Assembly: GCA_002989075.1 (NCBI GenBank)
Contig: PSQN01000002.1
Coordinates: forward strand, 1,504,097 to 1,568,096
Length of the DNA stretch: 64,000 bases
Reading direction: 5' to 3'
DNA from: Arthonia radiata
Lineage: Eukaryota; Ascomycota; Arthoniomycetes; Arthoniales; Arthoniaceae
A program made the position numbers and the translations under genes. Below are positions 34,461-45,419 of the stretch, piece by piece (position 1 is the first letter of the stretch; every line of letters starts with the position of its first letter). Under the pieces are notes generated by a model. That model was given only the letters and a program-made list of their open reading frames with translations, did no database searches and had not been told where the DNA came from.

Positions 34461-35669
34461 ATGGCTCGCTCGTCCGAAACTGATACCCGTTCCAGACTCG
34501 AAGCGCAGAATTATTCAGCGAGTTGTATAACTTCAGCCATTGCTGGGAACATTGAAATGCACGGTTCTCTCACCCTAGAAGTATCCGACACACTGAAGAA
34601 ATACCAGAGGCCAAGAGACCACACCAGATACGCAACGCTTGATGAGCATGTTCCGAGAATCCTCGCGCTGACAAAGAACTTGCAATCTGTCCCTGCATGC
34701 AAGCCAAATATTGTCGTGTTGGGAGACGAAGTGTTGGGTAACCTGGCAAGCGAGCTTGAGTCGTTACTTGACAGGGACACTCACACGGAAGCCTCGGATC
34801 GCGTCACTGCCTCGAAGGCAAATCTGTTGTCGGAAGTGCTCGACTTGACGGTGGAGGGAGATAGTATCGCCAATGTGCTGTATCGCTTGGATGCTGGCCT
34901 CTTCGACAGCTTATCCACGCTATTCAAAGCCACGCGATCGTCTGCTTCGACCGTTGTCATTCTCCAGATTGGCTCTCAAGATACGCTCACAGAGGTCAAC
35001 AAACACAAGCGCACCACTTTTCAAACATCATCGCTGGCTGCATATCGAACCCTACTACGAGTGCTACTGCAGATCGACGAAAGCGTCAAAGTCATCGTTG
35101 TTGGTCGGGTCTTCCGGGCAGACGTGCGCATGGATCTCGTCCAGGGTGCGACGTCCGAGCTGTTCGCGGCAGCGGACACCGTTGCGGCAGAATATTCTGG
35201 GCGCCTACAATGTCTCGAAGCACCTCTGGCGTTGAAGGTGACGCACCTAGATACGGACTTAAAGCTCAATCGTGACGGCTGTCGTCTCATAGCAACCGCG
35301 ATGCAGCCTCGCATAGCCTCAATGCTACGATTGTCACCAGATATCGACGATAGCGTTCATGCGCTCGAACAATCCGACGTCGATGTAGGGGAGGTGAAGT
35401 GCGCATTGCGACCAGCGCACGATGTGCTCAGCCGCATACTACACGACACTGACACGTACGACCCCGACCAGATCGTAGTTGGCTACCTGGACCGGCACGA
35501 AGGCGTTCAAGAAATGAGCGCAAGCCATTGGCGCAGGGACAGCACCGATGAGGAATTCATCCCGATGCATAGAATACGGTATTTCAAGACTGCCAAAGAA
35601 CCGCAGCGAACGCTTTGGCATCGTGCGAAACGTATAGATAATGTTTTCAGAACTTCTGACAAGACCTAG
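34461..35669 (+). CDS. SGNH-like domain fused to an MJ1316/DUF504 RNA-end-recognition domain
   Basis: Uninterrupted 402 aa frame from the ATG at 34461. The central part (~80-300) has the layout of an SGNH/GDSL hydrolase: NIVVLGDEVL at ~83-92, VVILQIGSQDTL, KVIVVGRV, and a terminal LNRDGCRLIATAM. The usual catalytic Ser after GD is replaced by Glu (GDE), and block V lacks a clear DxxH, so classical esterase activity is unlikely. The last ~80 residues read DVLSRILHD, VVGYLDRHEG, FIPMHRIRYFK and LWHRAKRIDNVF, the signature of the MJ1316 domain (PF04457, DUF504), proposed in the literature to recognise RNA with cyclic phosphate ends. This points to an RNA-end sensing or repair role in the cytosol or nucleus, as inference. 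I do not know this domain pair from characterised proteins. Confidence 0.78.
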   Translation: MARSSETDTRSRLEAQNYSASCITSAIAGNIEMHGSLTLEVSDTLKKYQRPRDHTRYATLDEHVPRILALTKNLQSVPACKPNIVVLGDEVLGNLASELESLLDRDTHTEASDRVTASKANLLSEVLDLTVEGDSIANVLYRLDAGLFDSLSTLFKATRSSASTVVILQIGSQDTLTEVNKHKRTTFQTSSLAAYRTLLRVLLQIDESVKVIVVGRVFRADVRMDLVQGATSELFAAADTVAAEYSGRLQCLEAPLALKVTHLDTDLKLNRDGCRLIATAMQPRIASMLRLSPDIDDSVHALEQSDVDVGEVKCALRPAHDVLSRILHDTDTYDPDQIVVGYLDRHEGVQEMSASHWRRDSTDEEFIPMHRIRYFKTAKEPQRTLWHRAKRIDNVFRTSDKT

Positions 35670-36800
35670 AAAGAACAGAGCAGCTACCCTCAGGCTTTCC
35701 CAATCGCAGTCATTCATATGACTGTTAAAATCTGTCTTGGGATCTTACAGTATATGCGCTGCAACATGTTGTAGATCATGCGACGCTCGTTGGGTCTGTT
35801 ATTGATCTGTTGTTCCGAGATCTTATCGTACTCTACTCCCCTGCCCAAGTTTTGCGCATCACCAAGTGTGCAGTCCAGCCTGCAAGCTGCGGCGCCGGGT
35901 CATTCCAAGATCAGACTGCTATACTTTCAAATGGAGAAGAGGTCGTGGCTCTTTTTATGAATTCTACCTGCTCGCAGAAAATCTGCAATGCAGCTTCTGT
36001 ACTGTCGACACTTCGAGTCCCAAGAGAAGATGCCACCCCGGCCGCCTGCAGTACAGCACCACGCATGCTAGGGATACTTTGTATGCCACTCCTTTCCTCA
36101 ATCGCAGGACTGGCCACCTTGGTTTTTAATATTGTCTAAGGTAAGTCGACTAACACCGATGCTGCGCATCCTCGCTCCCGTACCCGTCTCCATGGAGGAT
36201 GGAGGAACGGCAACGTATCCTGACTCCTGAGAAGTGTTTTCACCTCGTTAGCGGCACCACGGCAAAGTCTATGCCCCAATCAACTGCCGGAAAGCCTAGA
36301 CGACCCTTGTCCTATTACTGTTCTTACTGTGTAGGGTTTAGACACATTATTCCTTCGGAACTCAATGGTCCTCCGGACACTCTCCAAGCCCGAACGATCT
36401 GGCCTCTTTCTCTCCCACTCCTAATAATTATTGTGGCGGACAATTGCGATCCTCTTGCTCTTCGGTACTCCATGTCGAGCTCACGACCAATGAAAGGAGC
36501 TATGCATGATTCGACTCACATGAAACGCGCAAAATAAGCTCGATCCTTTTTTGCTGCCCTGATTATCGGAAGTTAACAAAGTCCTTCTTCGATTCAAAGG
36601 AAGGCACCACACTGTTTGATTGTCCGTAGGCTACCTTCACTGCGATCTTAAAAGGCTCCAATTTTCCTACCATGTGCTTCAATATAAGCCTCTCTATAAG
36701 CTCTTTGTTCAGTACTGCCGTCGATCTCTTTGCGCCATTGACTTGACTGCATCATTGTGTACTGGGATCTACCTGGGACAGGCCTGCGGAGTCGACTATC
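35670..36800. other. Intergenic region with a possible decayed secreted-protein gene
   Basis: About 1.1 kb. At 35778 an ATG opens a signal-peptide-like run (MRRSLGLLLICCSEILSYST) while, in another frame from about 35855 to 36139, a Cys-containing sequence ends in a GPI-like hydrophobic tail (ILCMPLLSSIAGLATLVFNIV). The two halves are out of frame and no intron joins them cleanly. The rest up to 36800 is the promoter of the MFS gene. Confidence 0.3.
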
Positions 36801-38659
36801 ATGTCAGACAATATGACACAGAGCAACATAACTTCTCCTCCTATCGCACACCTACCACCCTCTGCCCGTGCCAGCTCGCTCTCCTCATTACAAGACGATT
36901 TCACAGAGCCCATTGAAGACCCCGAGAAAAACACTGCACCCAATGACCATCATACGCCAGCCTCTCACGACAAGTCGGCACAGCCTCAAGAAAGTGCCAC
37001 CGAAGACGCTCGCCTGGGACTCACGCGCACGAAGTCGCAACCACTACCGACTACTAAGAAGCTCATCCCTATCGTATTTGCGCTTTGCACAGCTTTCTTC
37101 GTTGTGGCCCTCGACAAGACCATTGTCGGCGTCGCACTCCCGGCTCTATCCAACGAATTCCACTCCTTCGGTGACATCGGCTGGTATGGTTCTGCCTACC
37201 TCATGACGACCTGCGGCTTTCAGCTCATCATGGGCAAGCTGTACAACGTCTACAACGTGAAGTACACCCATTTAACCTGCGTCATGATCTTTGAGCTGGG
37301 CAGCCTGATCTGCGCTGTTGCACCCAGTTCAAACGCTTTCATCGTCGGCCGAGCGATCCAAGGCATTGGAGCAGCTGGCGTGCAAAACGGCGCGGCCGCC
37401 ATTCTCATTGGCCTCACAACGCTGCAGAATAGGCCGCTGTGGATGGGTATACTATTCTCTGTGATGGGCATCAGCAGCGTCATTGGACCGCTTGTCGGCG
37501 GAGCCTTTACGACCAACGTGACCTGGCGTTGGTGCTTCTGTAAGTACCGTGATCCTTACTCGACACGCCAAACATCGAACACTAACGAAGAACAGACATC
37601 AACCTCCCCCTCGGCGGCCTCTCCCTCATCGCCATCTTCTTCCTCGTCAACCACGAAAACCTCCGGCGCACCCCACCCCCATGGCGCGACCAGCTCAAGC
37701 GCCTCGACCCCATCGGCCTCGCCCTCTTCGTCCCCGCCATGGTCTGTCTCGTCCTCGCCCTCCAATGGGGCGGCAGCAAATACGCCTGGTCCTCCGGCCC
37801 CGTTATCGCCTGCCTCGTCGTCGCCGGCGTCCTCATCCTCCTCTGGTTCGCCGACCAAATCTACCAAAAGGAAAACGCCACCCTCCCGTTCCACGTCCTC
37901 AAAAACCGCACCATCATCGCCGGCTTCTGGATCGCCCTCGTGATGGGCAGCTCCATGCTCACGATGGCCTACTGGCTGCCCACGTGGTTCCAAGCCATCA
38001 AAGGCGCCTCGGCCGCACACGCCGGCGTCATGAATATCCCCATGGTTCTGTCCCTCATCACCAGCTCCATATTCAGCGGCGGCGCGATCAAGAAGATCGG
38101 CTACTACACCCCCTTCGCGCTCGCCAGCAGCGTCATCGGCTCCGTCGGCGCGGGCCTGTTTCAGCTGTTCAAACCCGACTCCAACCACGCGCTCTGGATC
38201 GGCGTGCAAGTCCTCTTCGGCTTCGGCCTCGGGCTGGGCATGACCGTGCCGAGTCTTTCCGCGCAGACGGTGCTCAAGAAAGCCGACGTGAACACCGGCG
38301 TGGCGCTCATGTTCTTCGCGCAGACGCTGGGCGGCGCCGTCTTCGTGTCGGTGGGGCAGAACGTGCTGAACAGCCAGCTGAGCAAGAGTCTGGCGCGGAT
38401 TCCGTATCTGAACCCCAAGATCTTTGATACCGCGGGCGCGACGGACTTTCAGAAGTTGATTCCGGTGGAGTATAGGGCGCAGGCGTTGAGTGGGTATAAT
38501 GATGCGTTGGTGAAGGTTTTTGCGATTGCGGTGGCGTGCTCGGCGGCGTCGATATTGGGGTCGGCGTTGTTGCCGTGGGAGAGTGTGAAGGGGAAGGATG
38601 GGGGGAAGGGCGCGGGGAAGAAGGATGAGGAGAGTGGGGGTGGTGATGAGAAAGTGTAA
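36801..38659 (+). CDS. MFS transporter, DHA2 (14-span) drug:H+ antiporter family (2 exons)
   Basis: Exons 36801-37539 and 37596-38659, joined at a tyrosine codon, give 600 aa. A 90-residue hydrophilic N-terminus precedes LIPIVFALCTAFFVVALDKTIVGVALP, which carries the LD-x-TIV-x-VALP motif of 14-span transporters (aflT, MDR-type). Further landmarks are WYGSAYLMT, GRAIQGIGAAGVQNGA, SVIGPLVGGAFT and WRWCFYINLPLGG, the last restored by splicing, and MTVPSLSAQTVL late in the protein. The C-terminus is a Gly/Lys/Glu-rich tail. It should be a plasma-membrane exporter of toxic or secondary metabolites. The second exon uses C-ending codons very strongly, so all three forward frames and two reverse frames stay open there. 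The intron is 56 nt. Confidence 0.9.
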
Positions 38660-40109
38660 TGGGCAAAGGGTCTATGCAAATACAATATACACAGGAGATC
38701 TCCATTCAAAATATGTATACTTCTCTGCCTTCCATGTCTTGCTCATTATTACCGGTGGATATAAACCAAAGCTTGACGTCCTCTCATATCGGTCGATGCG
38801 TACCCCTGGAATATCGAGAGATCACTACGATTCTGCAGCTCAGCATCGCCATTTTCTGGACGCAAACAGGAGAAGCAAAGCGCTTATCTATGGATGCCAG
38901 GTGGTGGGTTGCCGAACAGCTTGGGGCCTCATGCCCGATTTTGGCCCGACGAAAGCCCCCAACGGATACCCCTAGACTGTAAGGGCGTAGGGCAAAAGGC
39001 CCCTATTTCCCGGCAATTTACTGGTGTCCATACCCCGGCGGAAGCTGTAGCTTTTGGCGCCAAGCGCTTCTCATCTACCTTCAATCTCCAGCCACCCAGC
39101 CACCTGTTTTACTGATACAGACCCTTTCATCCAGCATCAACGGCTGTATCCCCACGGCGCCATCGTGCAAATCTCGAGCTATTCCATCAGAGTCCGTGCG
39201 CGTGCTCGTGCGTCGTCTTGAGATGATCGGACGGCTTTCGATTAGAGAGGGGGTTAAGGAAGAGGTACGTCCCCAACACCGCGAGTATGATGCGCGTGTA
39301 GGATGCCGTGGCGCATCTGTCTCGGACGCTTGATCCTTCTCGTATGACTGATTGAAGGCGGCAAACTCTTCGTCTACCGTCATCGTCGGGGCAAGAGACA
39401 TCTTGAACAACCCGGTCTTTGGCCTGCAGCAGATGCAAGTATAAAAAAACCTGAAGCTGCGATTGCTACGCTGGCGGTAGCTTCTTCAGCAGTCCCAAAT
39501 TGCCAGACTACTTGTGAAAGGTTCTCTAATGTGTTGATGCCATATGTGCGATCTCAAGCTATTCAAAAATAGTAGCACCTCAGCATGCTCTGATATGTTT
39601 TGGGATTGTGCTTCAGAACGATGACTACATGATTTGACCGCCCAATCGCATGAAATTCACTTAGACAGGCAAAAGCCCTTTGTTTCATTTGAGATGTCAC
39701 CGACAAAGCTATGCTGAAAGCAGACAAGGAATCTATGGCCTTCTTCAGCCGGACGTTCAAAGCGGACCATGATTTTCTCAAGCGTACTGCTGCGGCTAGT
39801 CACTAAGGATGCGACACGGACGCAGTACGGCCAGAATGGGATCAACGACGAGAATTGAACTTTCTCTGAGATGCGTTTGTGACATTGCGCTTGGCTCTGT
39901 CACAGCATAGGCAACCATTCACTGGCCCGGATGTGCTTTCCCATCGACTATGCACAGGAACCGCGTTCTCAGGAAGGAGCGTTCAAGCAGTCGTGTCTTT
40001 AATGTGTCGACGCTTCAACCTCTCGCTACTGTCAGCAGCTACCACTATCGTCTCACAAAGCATATACAGCGCAGCACATATCTCAAGACATATACACTAT
40101 CGCTTCACA
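38660..40109. other. Region between the MFS gene and the paralogue array
   Basis: About 1.45 kb. On the - strand two overlapping frames near 39081-39438 look partly coding: MSLAPTMTVDEEFAAFNQSY from an ATG at 39401, and in another frame a hydrophobic RIILAVLGTYLFLNPL. They would need a frameshift to join, so I do not call a gene. The last part is the promoter of array gene A. Confidence 0.35.
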
Positions 40110-41515
40110 ATGCATCCATCCGCTCACTCGAACGGTCCCGGAAGTCCGGGACAGACATTCACTCACAATCGAACATGGGCTCAAGCAACAGCCAACCGCA
40201 CAGCTTTCAACCGGCCCACAGACAACGATCAAGCTCCAGCGCAGTCCACGCAGGCATCTGTACAGCCTCTACCCGACCATCTGAATCCGAAAACTGCACT
40301 CGACCCGACTCCAAGTGAGGCTGCGGCGCAAGGTCCGACGACCCGCGCAGCCCGACGTCGTGCGCAACGGAGCACCAAAGTCCAATCTCGCCACGAAGCA
40401 GCCGTTGCTGCGCCCAGCGAGCGAGACGAGACCCACACTCAATATCAAGCTCGCGCTCGAGAAGCCACCGATATACCCAATGGATAGCACCCCACTCAGG
40501 CTGAAGACCAGCCCCAACCGCAAGCTGAAACTGGAACAGGCACGACTGCACCAAGAATGTCACCTTCAAGCCGCAGCTCAGCCCACCCACCGAACGAAGC
40601 AGACGCTGTAATGCCAAGTAGACCCGCCGACCATCCGAGCAGAAGCCCATCGTCACACCAAATGTCTGATCCTCCTCAAAGCGAAGCTGCTCAACACATT
40701 GATCAACCAAAGCCTCGAAGCCAAGCAGCTGCAACTGTGCTTGGACAGCTAATACAGGAGTCTGTACAGTCTCCACCTCGGTCGCCAATGCGAGCGGCAT
40801 CAATCGCTCCTGTCCAACGCTCTGTTCCGCCTCTGCCTCGCCCCGACCGTGAATGGTGGGACGCCGTTACCATACCGAAAGAGTGGGTGCCTTCTCCAAG
40901 TGCAACTCCCAGGAGAGCCCGGATCGAGTGTTTGATGTACCAAGCCCGCGACCGTATAATGCGGATCAACAGAAACGCACGGTTTGTCCTGGACCGGCAG
41001 AGCGAGGAAAGGACTTATACTCAGGTGTGCTTCGAAAAAGCTGAGGTACACTCTCCTTCATAGATACGCACATCCGACGCTGACATCGCTCGGGCTGTTC
41101 TTTGCGGTCTGCAGATTGCTTACCAGCGCCACAGTACCTCCGCAAGCTCTACGACGAGTACAACCAGCATAGCGCTAGCCGTATCGGTACAACCCGGCTT
41201 CACCGATGGTTCGCAGATCACCCCGAGGTCATCAAAACACAACATCGGCGAATTAGGGAGCTAAGCCGAGGGCTTCACGAGGAGGAGATTCTCTTCTGGC
41301 TCACGTTACTTTCCCTCGATAGTACGCTCCGTCAACTTGGAACGGCCATGAGATACGCGCCTGCAAGAGATGTGATCGACATTACTGCTGCAGGTGGATG
41401 GAGGGCAGAGCTTGAGCGATTGGTTGAAGGTCGACGCGGATTACAGAGGCCGTTGGTGGAGGCACTGACAGCTTTTAGCGATGGCTTAGGATTGGCGGGA
41501 TATCGAAACCCGTGA
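40110..41515 (+). CDS. Array gene A: long, proline-rich founder-like paralogue with one in-frame stop
   Basis: First of ten tandem paralogues. Exons 40110-41045 and 41135-41515 (89 nt phase-0 intron). The ATG at 40110 opens a Q/P/S/T-rich, apparently disordered N-terminus, interrupted by one TAG at 40485-40487; the same frame continues without further stops, so the upstream part was probably once joined. If translation starts at the ATG at 40557 the product is 289 aa. The family core begins near residue 268: RARIECLMYQARDRIMRIN in exon 1, and in exon 2 LRKLYDEYNQ, IRELSRGLHEEEILFW, LLSLDSTLRQLGTAMRY and GWRAELERL. The core aligns with the other copies only weakly, making A the most diverged. 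Function unknown; no signal peptide or membrane span. Confidence 0.6.
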
Positions 41516-41764
41516 GTCAAAGAGAACGAAAAGGGTAGTGGAGCGCGAGATCAGAACAAAAAGGGATGCTGACCCAGTCGGACGGCAAATGTAGAGACTG
41601 AAGTCTTGGTTGGGTAAGTGTTGACAAGATAGAGGTTTGACTCACTCACTTGATTAGGCAGTGCTAAGCGAGACGCTTTGACTACCACTTTTCCTGTTCT
41701 TGCTTCCTTCCCTGCTCTTACTCCTGAACAACATAACTTTGACGCACTGAGTAAAGGCATCCTA

Positions 41765-42439
41765 ATGGCATCGAACGAGCCTACTGAAGCGTCCAGCGAG
41801 TCTGCAGTGACTTCCAATGCAACATCGACCACGTCTGAGGAGCAGGCAGCGCCCACCGACAAGGCCACAGCGACCCCTCAAGAACAGTCCCAAGAGCTCA
41901 ACACCACCGGTCTTGTCTCAACGAACGATGTCGAAACGCTCATTGAGATGATCAAGTATCTGGTCAGTTGTGTCTGCGTACTCGTCAATCCGGATCAAGA
42001 GCAGCAGAGACAGCATTACAACGCGCTCTTGGAACGTTGCGGTGTAAGACGCGCTCCACAACAACGAATATTTCGGTCACTGATTTCTTCACGACAGGAT
42101 ACATCCAACACGGTCGTTTCTGAGATCCACGCGCTCCGTTTCCCGTCCGCCAACTATTCTACACAGCAGTGCAACTGGTACCGAAAGGAGGCCAAACACA
42201 CCATCATGAATGCTCGACGCATGCGCAGAAATGATCCTACCCGCGACGGCCATGTTGTGGTGGGTATGGTCGCGTTGATCGCTGTGATTCAGCGGCTGGA
42301 GAAAATGGGCTTGCCACTGATCGGGGTTCGAGTACAGGCGGAGCTTGCACGTCTGCCGATCAGCAGCGAGGCCGTCCTCGGTCCACTGACTGAAAGCACG
42401 GACTTGCTGAAACGCGTGGAGGATATCAAGGCACTGTGA
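41765..42439 (+). CDS. Array gene B: intact small helical paralogue
   Basis: Exons 41765-42043 and 42098-42439, 206 aa. The 54 nt intron has GT-AG ends and a CACTGAT branch-like site; it is a multiple of three without a stop, so unspliced reading would also be open. A S/T/Q-rich N-terminus of about 50 residues precedes TNDVETLIEMIKYLVSC, the family motif, then CVLVNPDQEQQRQHYNALLERCG. Exon 2 has CNWYRKEAKHTIM, a hydrophobic helix GMVALIAVIQRLEKMGLPLIG and the C-terminal LLKRVEDIKAL. Copy C shares the GxPLxGVxVQ block and is its closest relative. Small, charged and helical; no targeting signal, function unknown. Confidence 0.78.
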   Translation: MASNEPTEASSESAVTSNATSTTSEEQAAPTDKATATPQEQSQELNTTGLVSTNDVETLIEMIKYLVSCVCVLVNPDQEQQRQHYNALLERCGVRRAPQQRIFRSLISSRQDTSNTVVSEIHALRFPSANYSTQQCNWYRKEAKHTIMNARRMRRNDPTRDGHVVVGMVALIAVIQRLEKMGLPLIGVRVQAELARLPISSEAVLGPLTESTDLLKRVEDIKAL

Positions 42440-43130
42440 GACATGATGTTGGGGAGGGGGTTCCATCTCTTTGGGATGGCGAGGCTGACAACCAATTCCC
42501 GCAATGCGCGGCTTTGAGAATGAAGCTTGGGTATGGCAGAAATGCTAGTATTGGTCTCTGCACTCGATACTCTCGATACTCTCACTTCATCATGAAAGCT
42601 TGAACGCACGACGCTCGCCATTTGCTGAGACGGACGTCTTATTACTGTCTCGTCACCTCTCCCATGAATGCTTCTCTACACTGCCCTTCTCAAGCAGCAT
42701 CACCCCACTGCATCCGGAAACGCAGTCACACAAAATTTCGCCCTCAGCTTCTCCCACGCAAAGTCAAAGAACCTCACCAGCGAGTCGCACCGCGCCGCCT
42801 AAATCTGCGACCCGACTAGGGGCATGCCAAGCTGCTCTAGCTTCGTTACGGCTACTTCTCATCGCGATGAGCGCGACGTCAGCTTGGTTCTTGTGCCGTA
42901 TCGCAACCAACAAAGAAGAAACCTCGTCTATTTCGTTGGAATACCGTTGTAACCTTCTAGTGGCCATGCTTGTACAGTCCCGCTGATGGGTGCTGACCAT
43001 TCTTCATGCGCATGAAGATATGCTGGCGCTCGCATGTTAGTCTCTGCGGATCATCAAGAGAATAAGAGAATAAGGTCATAGACGTCATCTTTCTACTTGA
43101 TGCTGCGTTGATGCTGCGCAACAAACTTTC
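42440..43130. other. Spacer after array gene B
   Basis: About 690 bp with no supported gene. Frames near 42600-43000 overlap on both strands and contain no family motif. Confidence 0.35.
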
Positions 43131-43352
43131 CTAGGTGCGATGGAGCATACGAAAGTAGGCGGCGAGAGACTGTACCATCTTGATCAGCGTATATGCTAGA
43201 TCGTGAAGACGACGCTCGCGTCGTCGGAGAAGCGATCTGGCTAGGTGGGTGAGGGCGCCTGTTTTGGCTTGGATATTGAGATAGCTGAAGGGTTTGGCTC
43301 CCGGGGGTTTGTTGTGCTATATGGCTCGAGTTTGGACAGCAATACCAGGCAT
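43131..43352 (-). pseudogene. Small - strand frame with a family-like motif and one stop
   Basis: From an ATG at 43352 a 73-codon frame runs to a TAG at 43131-43133, interrupted by a single TAG at 43317-43319. It is rich in R and L and reads ALTHLARSLLRRRERRLHDL, then YTLIKMVQSLAAYF. The latter resembles the array motif L-[IL]-E-M-[VIL]-x-Y-L, and the frame lies inside the array between genes B and C but on the opposite strand. It may be a decayed inverted copy, an unrelated small gene or chance. Confidence 0.3.
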
Positions 43353-43662
43353 GGTTTCTTGATCACGAGCAGAGCTCTGTACCAAGGCTGAGTGTGGCTA
43401 CATAAGAAAATCAGATATCAGATGCGCGCACGAGAGAAATGAGATGGACATGAAAGGCTTTGCAGACACCTCATCTGCTAGCATGTGTGATGAGCGCCTC
43501 ATGCGAATGAGCAAACGCCGAACGGAAAGGGCGCCAAGACAGCACTAATTTGGTATGTACAGCCCTTGACCATGCGCTATATTTTCTCATTGCACAGCTC
43601 TCAAGCTCCGGCATTCTCCAGTCTCAATTCTACGATTCTAGACTATCTGAATTGTGCCAGCC

Positions 43663-44196
43663 ATGGCACTCGTCACAAGCAGAGATCCAGCGATCCTCAT
43701 TGAGATGGTCAAATACTTGACGGCCTCTATCTGCGCTCTCTTCGGTCCAGAATGGGAGCCATATCAAAGATATACTGATGAAACCATGAATAAATACGGC
43801 GCACTGGAGGTATGTCATTTCGTAACTAAAATAGTCGTGTTCTCATTGGATGTATAACAGGCTGCGGACGACCAAGCAAATGTCCAACAGAGCGCTGGCG
43901 ACGCGGAAACAACCGAACAATCCAGGATGGCGGCCGATTGGTACGAATTCGAACACCTTTTAATGAACGACATCTACTATCACGTCCACGAAAGAAGCAA
44001 AGCGGAGCTTAATCATATGTGGCTGGCGGTCATCGCTCTTGATGCCGTGATGAGGCAACTGGTAACACTCGGGACGCCGCTGGTGGGGGTGGAGGTGCAA
44101 AACACGCTGATGGAGTTACCGATGGGCCTGCGATGCCTCCAAGGTCGTATGCAGGGACGTCTCGAAGAACGCCTTGATCGCATGGACGAGGTGTGA
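43663..44196 (+). CDS. Array gene C: intact small helical paralogue
   Basis: Exons 43663-43809 and 43861-44196, 160 aa; intron of 51 nt, phase 0. The N-terminus is very short, so the motif DPAILIEMVKYLTASICAL comes at residues 8-26, followed by FGPEWEPYQRYTDETMNKYG. Exon 2 opens with Ala-Ala (AADDQANVQQ), has MAADWYEFEHLLMND, a hydrophobic helix HMWLAVIALDAVMRQLVTLG, the block TPLVGVEVQNTLMELP and the ending RLEERLDRMDEV. The hydrophobic helix and the GVxVQ block link it to gene B. Function unknown. Confidence 0.78.
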
Positions 44197-44556
44197 AGAT
44201 CTGATTGAGTTCCGACATCAGTGGCATGATCAAAGGACCATAGGAGCAACTCTAACATGTGTCGTTGTTGAGAGACCTTGGCTGTATGACTGAAATAATG
44301 AGGTTGACGCGAGAACGAGTGGCGAAAGAGAGATGAAGCTAATGCAGGGGCTGTGCCAAGCTCTAATAAGTCCCTCTGCCTTTACCTCTTGCTTGTTTAT
44401 ATCTCCAAATCCCCGTCCGCAGAATCTCCAATCAGCGCTTGACTGCTGAGACTTGGCTTCCAAGCAAGCCCATCCGACACCACTGCACTGCGCAACAACT
44501 TCAAGCTTCATCTTCTACAGTCAATAGTCCTGTCGTTGAGCCCCACGCTGTGAAAT
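44197..44556. other. Spacer between array genes C and D
   Basis: 360 bp, promoter of gene D. Nothing else is visible. Confidence 0.4.
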
Positions 44557-45187
44557 ATGTCCCAGTCTCAAAACCGCGAGTCCACAAATGACCACGTCAT
44601 ACCATTTGACTTCAAGACGCCAACCCACGTTCTACTCGAGATGCTCCAATATCTCGTCGCAGGTCAACAGAGCATTCGACAGTATGATATTCAAGAGGAC
44701 CGTCTCCTCGGCGACTTACGGATGCACGCGGCCGACCGACGCGCAGTAAGTTTCAAGACAATTAGACAACAATGTTATCGGATAGCCACAGAAGCAGAAG
44801 AAGCTGATACAGTCCCAGGCTGCTAGGACTGCACAGATGACCGGATTCGGTTCTGATGACCTCCCATCGGAAGAGACCGACCGTCTCTGCGGTTGGTATG
44901 ACCAGCTTCAGGCGGATGCTCGTAGAGCAGCCGGTGCATCAGTGGGAATACTCAACACCCGGACTGAAGGCTCGCAGGATTGGTATCAGAGATTGTATCA
45001 TACGTGTATCGCACAGGTCGCGATAGATGCTATCATCGCGAAGCTCGAGAGTCTTGACGACAAGCCTGAGGAGGTGCAAAAGGCGTTGAGAGCTATGAAT
45101 CAACCTGGGTCGCTGCGAGGCTTACCGTACGTTGTCAAAGGACAAGGTGGATGGCAGAAGACGCTGGAAATGATTGAGGATCTGTGA
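44557..45187 (+). CDS. Array gene D: intact small helical paralogue
   Basis: Exons 44557-44745 and 44819-45187, 185 aa; 73 nt phase-0 intron. Exon 1 carries IPFDFKTPTHVLLEMLQYLVAG, then a charged stretch ending HAADRRA. Exon 2 opens Ala-Ala-Arg, contains LPSEETDRLCGWYDQLQ, a helix CIAQVAIDAIIAKLESLDDK, GSLRGLP and the C-terminal GWQKTLEMIEDL. It pairs closely with gene F (FDFK-x-P-x-HVL-x-EML-x-YL, ESL, GSLRG), so D and F probably arose by a late duplication. No targeting signal and no known domain. Confidence 0.8.
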
Positions 45188-45419
45188 GGTGCTGGCAGTG
45201 GCCGTTCCTAGATTCAAATATCATGAATCAGTGGAAAGAAGGCCGCCAAGATTGCCATCTTCGAAGATTTCTTCTTTACTTCAAGAGATTCGGTCAATTG
45301 CTCCCAAAGCGCTGAACCTGGCTTAAAAGGCACCATGTGAACTCTTGCCACTGCTCGCTTATTTCAGGGAGGGTTTGAATCCTTCAAAATTTTTCAACAA
45401 GTTCCTTACGCCAAACAAC

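Noticed and set aside
37549-38427. 292-codon frame in the MFS gene exon 2
   Set aside because: It is R/P/H-rich out-of-frame text inside a confidently assigned transporter exon.
39081-39438. Two - strand frames with a possible membrane segment
   Set aside because: They would need a frameshift to form one protein, no intron joins them, and no family is recognised.
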